Assembly (NCBI GenBank): GCA_036435485.1
Contig: CM071598.1
Coordinates: forward strand, 41,678,501-41,742,500
Direction: 5' to 3'
Length of the DNA: 64,000 bases
Source of the DNA: Saposhnikovia divaricata
Lineage: Eukaryota; Streptophyta; Magnoliopsida; Apiales; Apiaceae
Shown here: positions 63,789 through 64,000 of the stretch, piece after piece
How positions within the stretch are numbered: position 1 is the first letter of the stretch
Layout of the letters: the number at the start of each line of letters is the position of its first letter
The notes under the pieces: generated by a model
What the model was told of the DNA's origin: nothing
Databases searched by the model: none
What the model saw: only the letters and a program-made list of their open reading frames with translations
Position numbers and translations under genes: made by a program

Positions 63789-64000
63789 ATATTAGTAACG
63801 GATATATCCGTTACTAATTCTCAACATCCGTTACTAACGGATATATCCGATACTAATTCTTAACATCCGTTACTAATATATCCGTTACTAATCGTCCGTC
63901 ACAATTGCTTTTTTTTTATTTTGTAACAGATATATCCGTTACTAATTAGTAACGGATATATCCGTTACTAATTTCAGATATTCGTTACTAATTTGTAACG
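63789..64000. repeat. 28-bp palindrome array at window end
   Basis: Equals 59083-59294. The window stops about 25 bases before the place where, in copy 1, the next 4.7-kb unit begins. Confidence 0.9.

Larger units (their letters stand above)
54531..64000. mobile_element. CACTA-like composite (CACTA-2), with 4.7-kb tandem duplication
   Basis: Left end CACTACACCAAAC at 54531, a known form of CACTA terminus, breaking the Tat gag frame. It then has dense palindromes, eight 174-bp repeats, an AT array, a Pack-MULE with a beta-COP fragment, a tRNA-like piece and more palindromes. From about 59320 the order starts again and runs to the window end. No transposase and no right terminus are seen. The CACTA assignment rests on the end sequence and the subterminal palindromes, so it is less sure than the repeats themselves. 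Confidence 0.6.

Overview
This is a gene-poor, repeat-packed stretch of a flowering-plant nuclear genome, almost certainly a eudicot with a large genome. The evidence is plant-type LTR retrotransposons with initiator-Met tRNA primer sites, CACTA, hAT and Mutator-like DNA transposons, and pseudogene fragments of two plant housekeeping genes. The long third ORF of the Copia element at 10.6-24.7 kb resembles retroelement proteins I associate with asterids such as Asteraceae. That is only a weak hint of the family, and no species call is made. I see no intact host gene.

Layout, left to right. 1-~7800: a SIRE-type Copia element (minus strand, cut by the window edge), with a 618-bp hAT-type MITE inside its pol. 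~7800-25053: remains of an old Tekay-like Gypsy element (gag leader, PBS, LTR), split by a complete, very young Copia element (10574-24698, 14.1 kb, minus strand, 5-bp target duplication, LTRs differing at one base seen in 1281). That element has gag, pol and a 1594-residue third ORF with what looks like its own promoter. 25161-38417: a small TRIM element split by a complete young chromodomain Gypsy element (25464-38098, 12.6 kb, minus strand, LTRs differing at one base seen in 3369), which has an extra leader ORF upstream of gag. 38930-41381: a decayed Copia fragment on the plus strand. 41794-42418: an interrupted pseudogene of histidinol-phosphate phosphatase (HISN7/IMPL2 type), cut off by a CACTA-type element (42419-~45185). 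45186-47483: AT-rich DNA with nothing recognised.

47484-54530: a defective Tat-lineage Gypsy element (minus strand): a 527-bp LTR, a 3' untranslated region holding two tandem arrays (51 bp x 21; about 104 bp x 7), broken RNase H pieces and a gag-protease frame. Its 5' part is cut by a second CACTA-like element (54531 to the window end). This one consists of palindromic subterminal repeats, eight 174-bp repeats, an AT-rich array and a 1596-bp Pack-MULE (9-bp target duplication) carrying a broken beta-COP (coatomer) gene fragment. A unit of about 4.7 kb holding all of this is present twice in tandem, and the window ends just before the point where a third copy could begin.

How the parts relate: the order of nesting gives a relative history. 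The old Gypsy LTR, the TRIM, the decayed Copia and the HISN7 pseudogene are older; the two intact LTR elements and the 4.7-kb duplication are recent. The most unusual points are the shared motif cluster in the Copia LTR and before its third ORF, the homologous 174-bp repeats (including a reverse-oriented set) in two different CACTA-like elements, the leader ORF of the Gypsy element, and the tandemly doubled CACTA/Pack-MULE/beta-COP composite.
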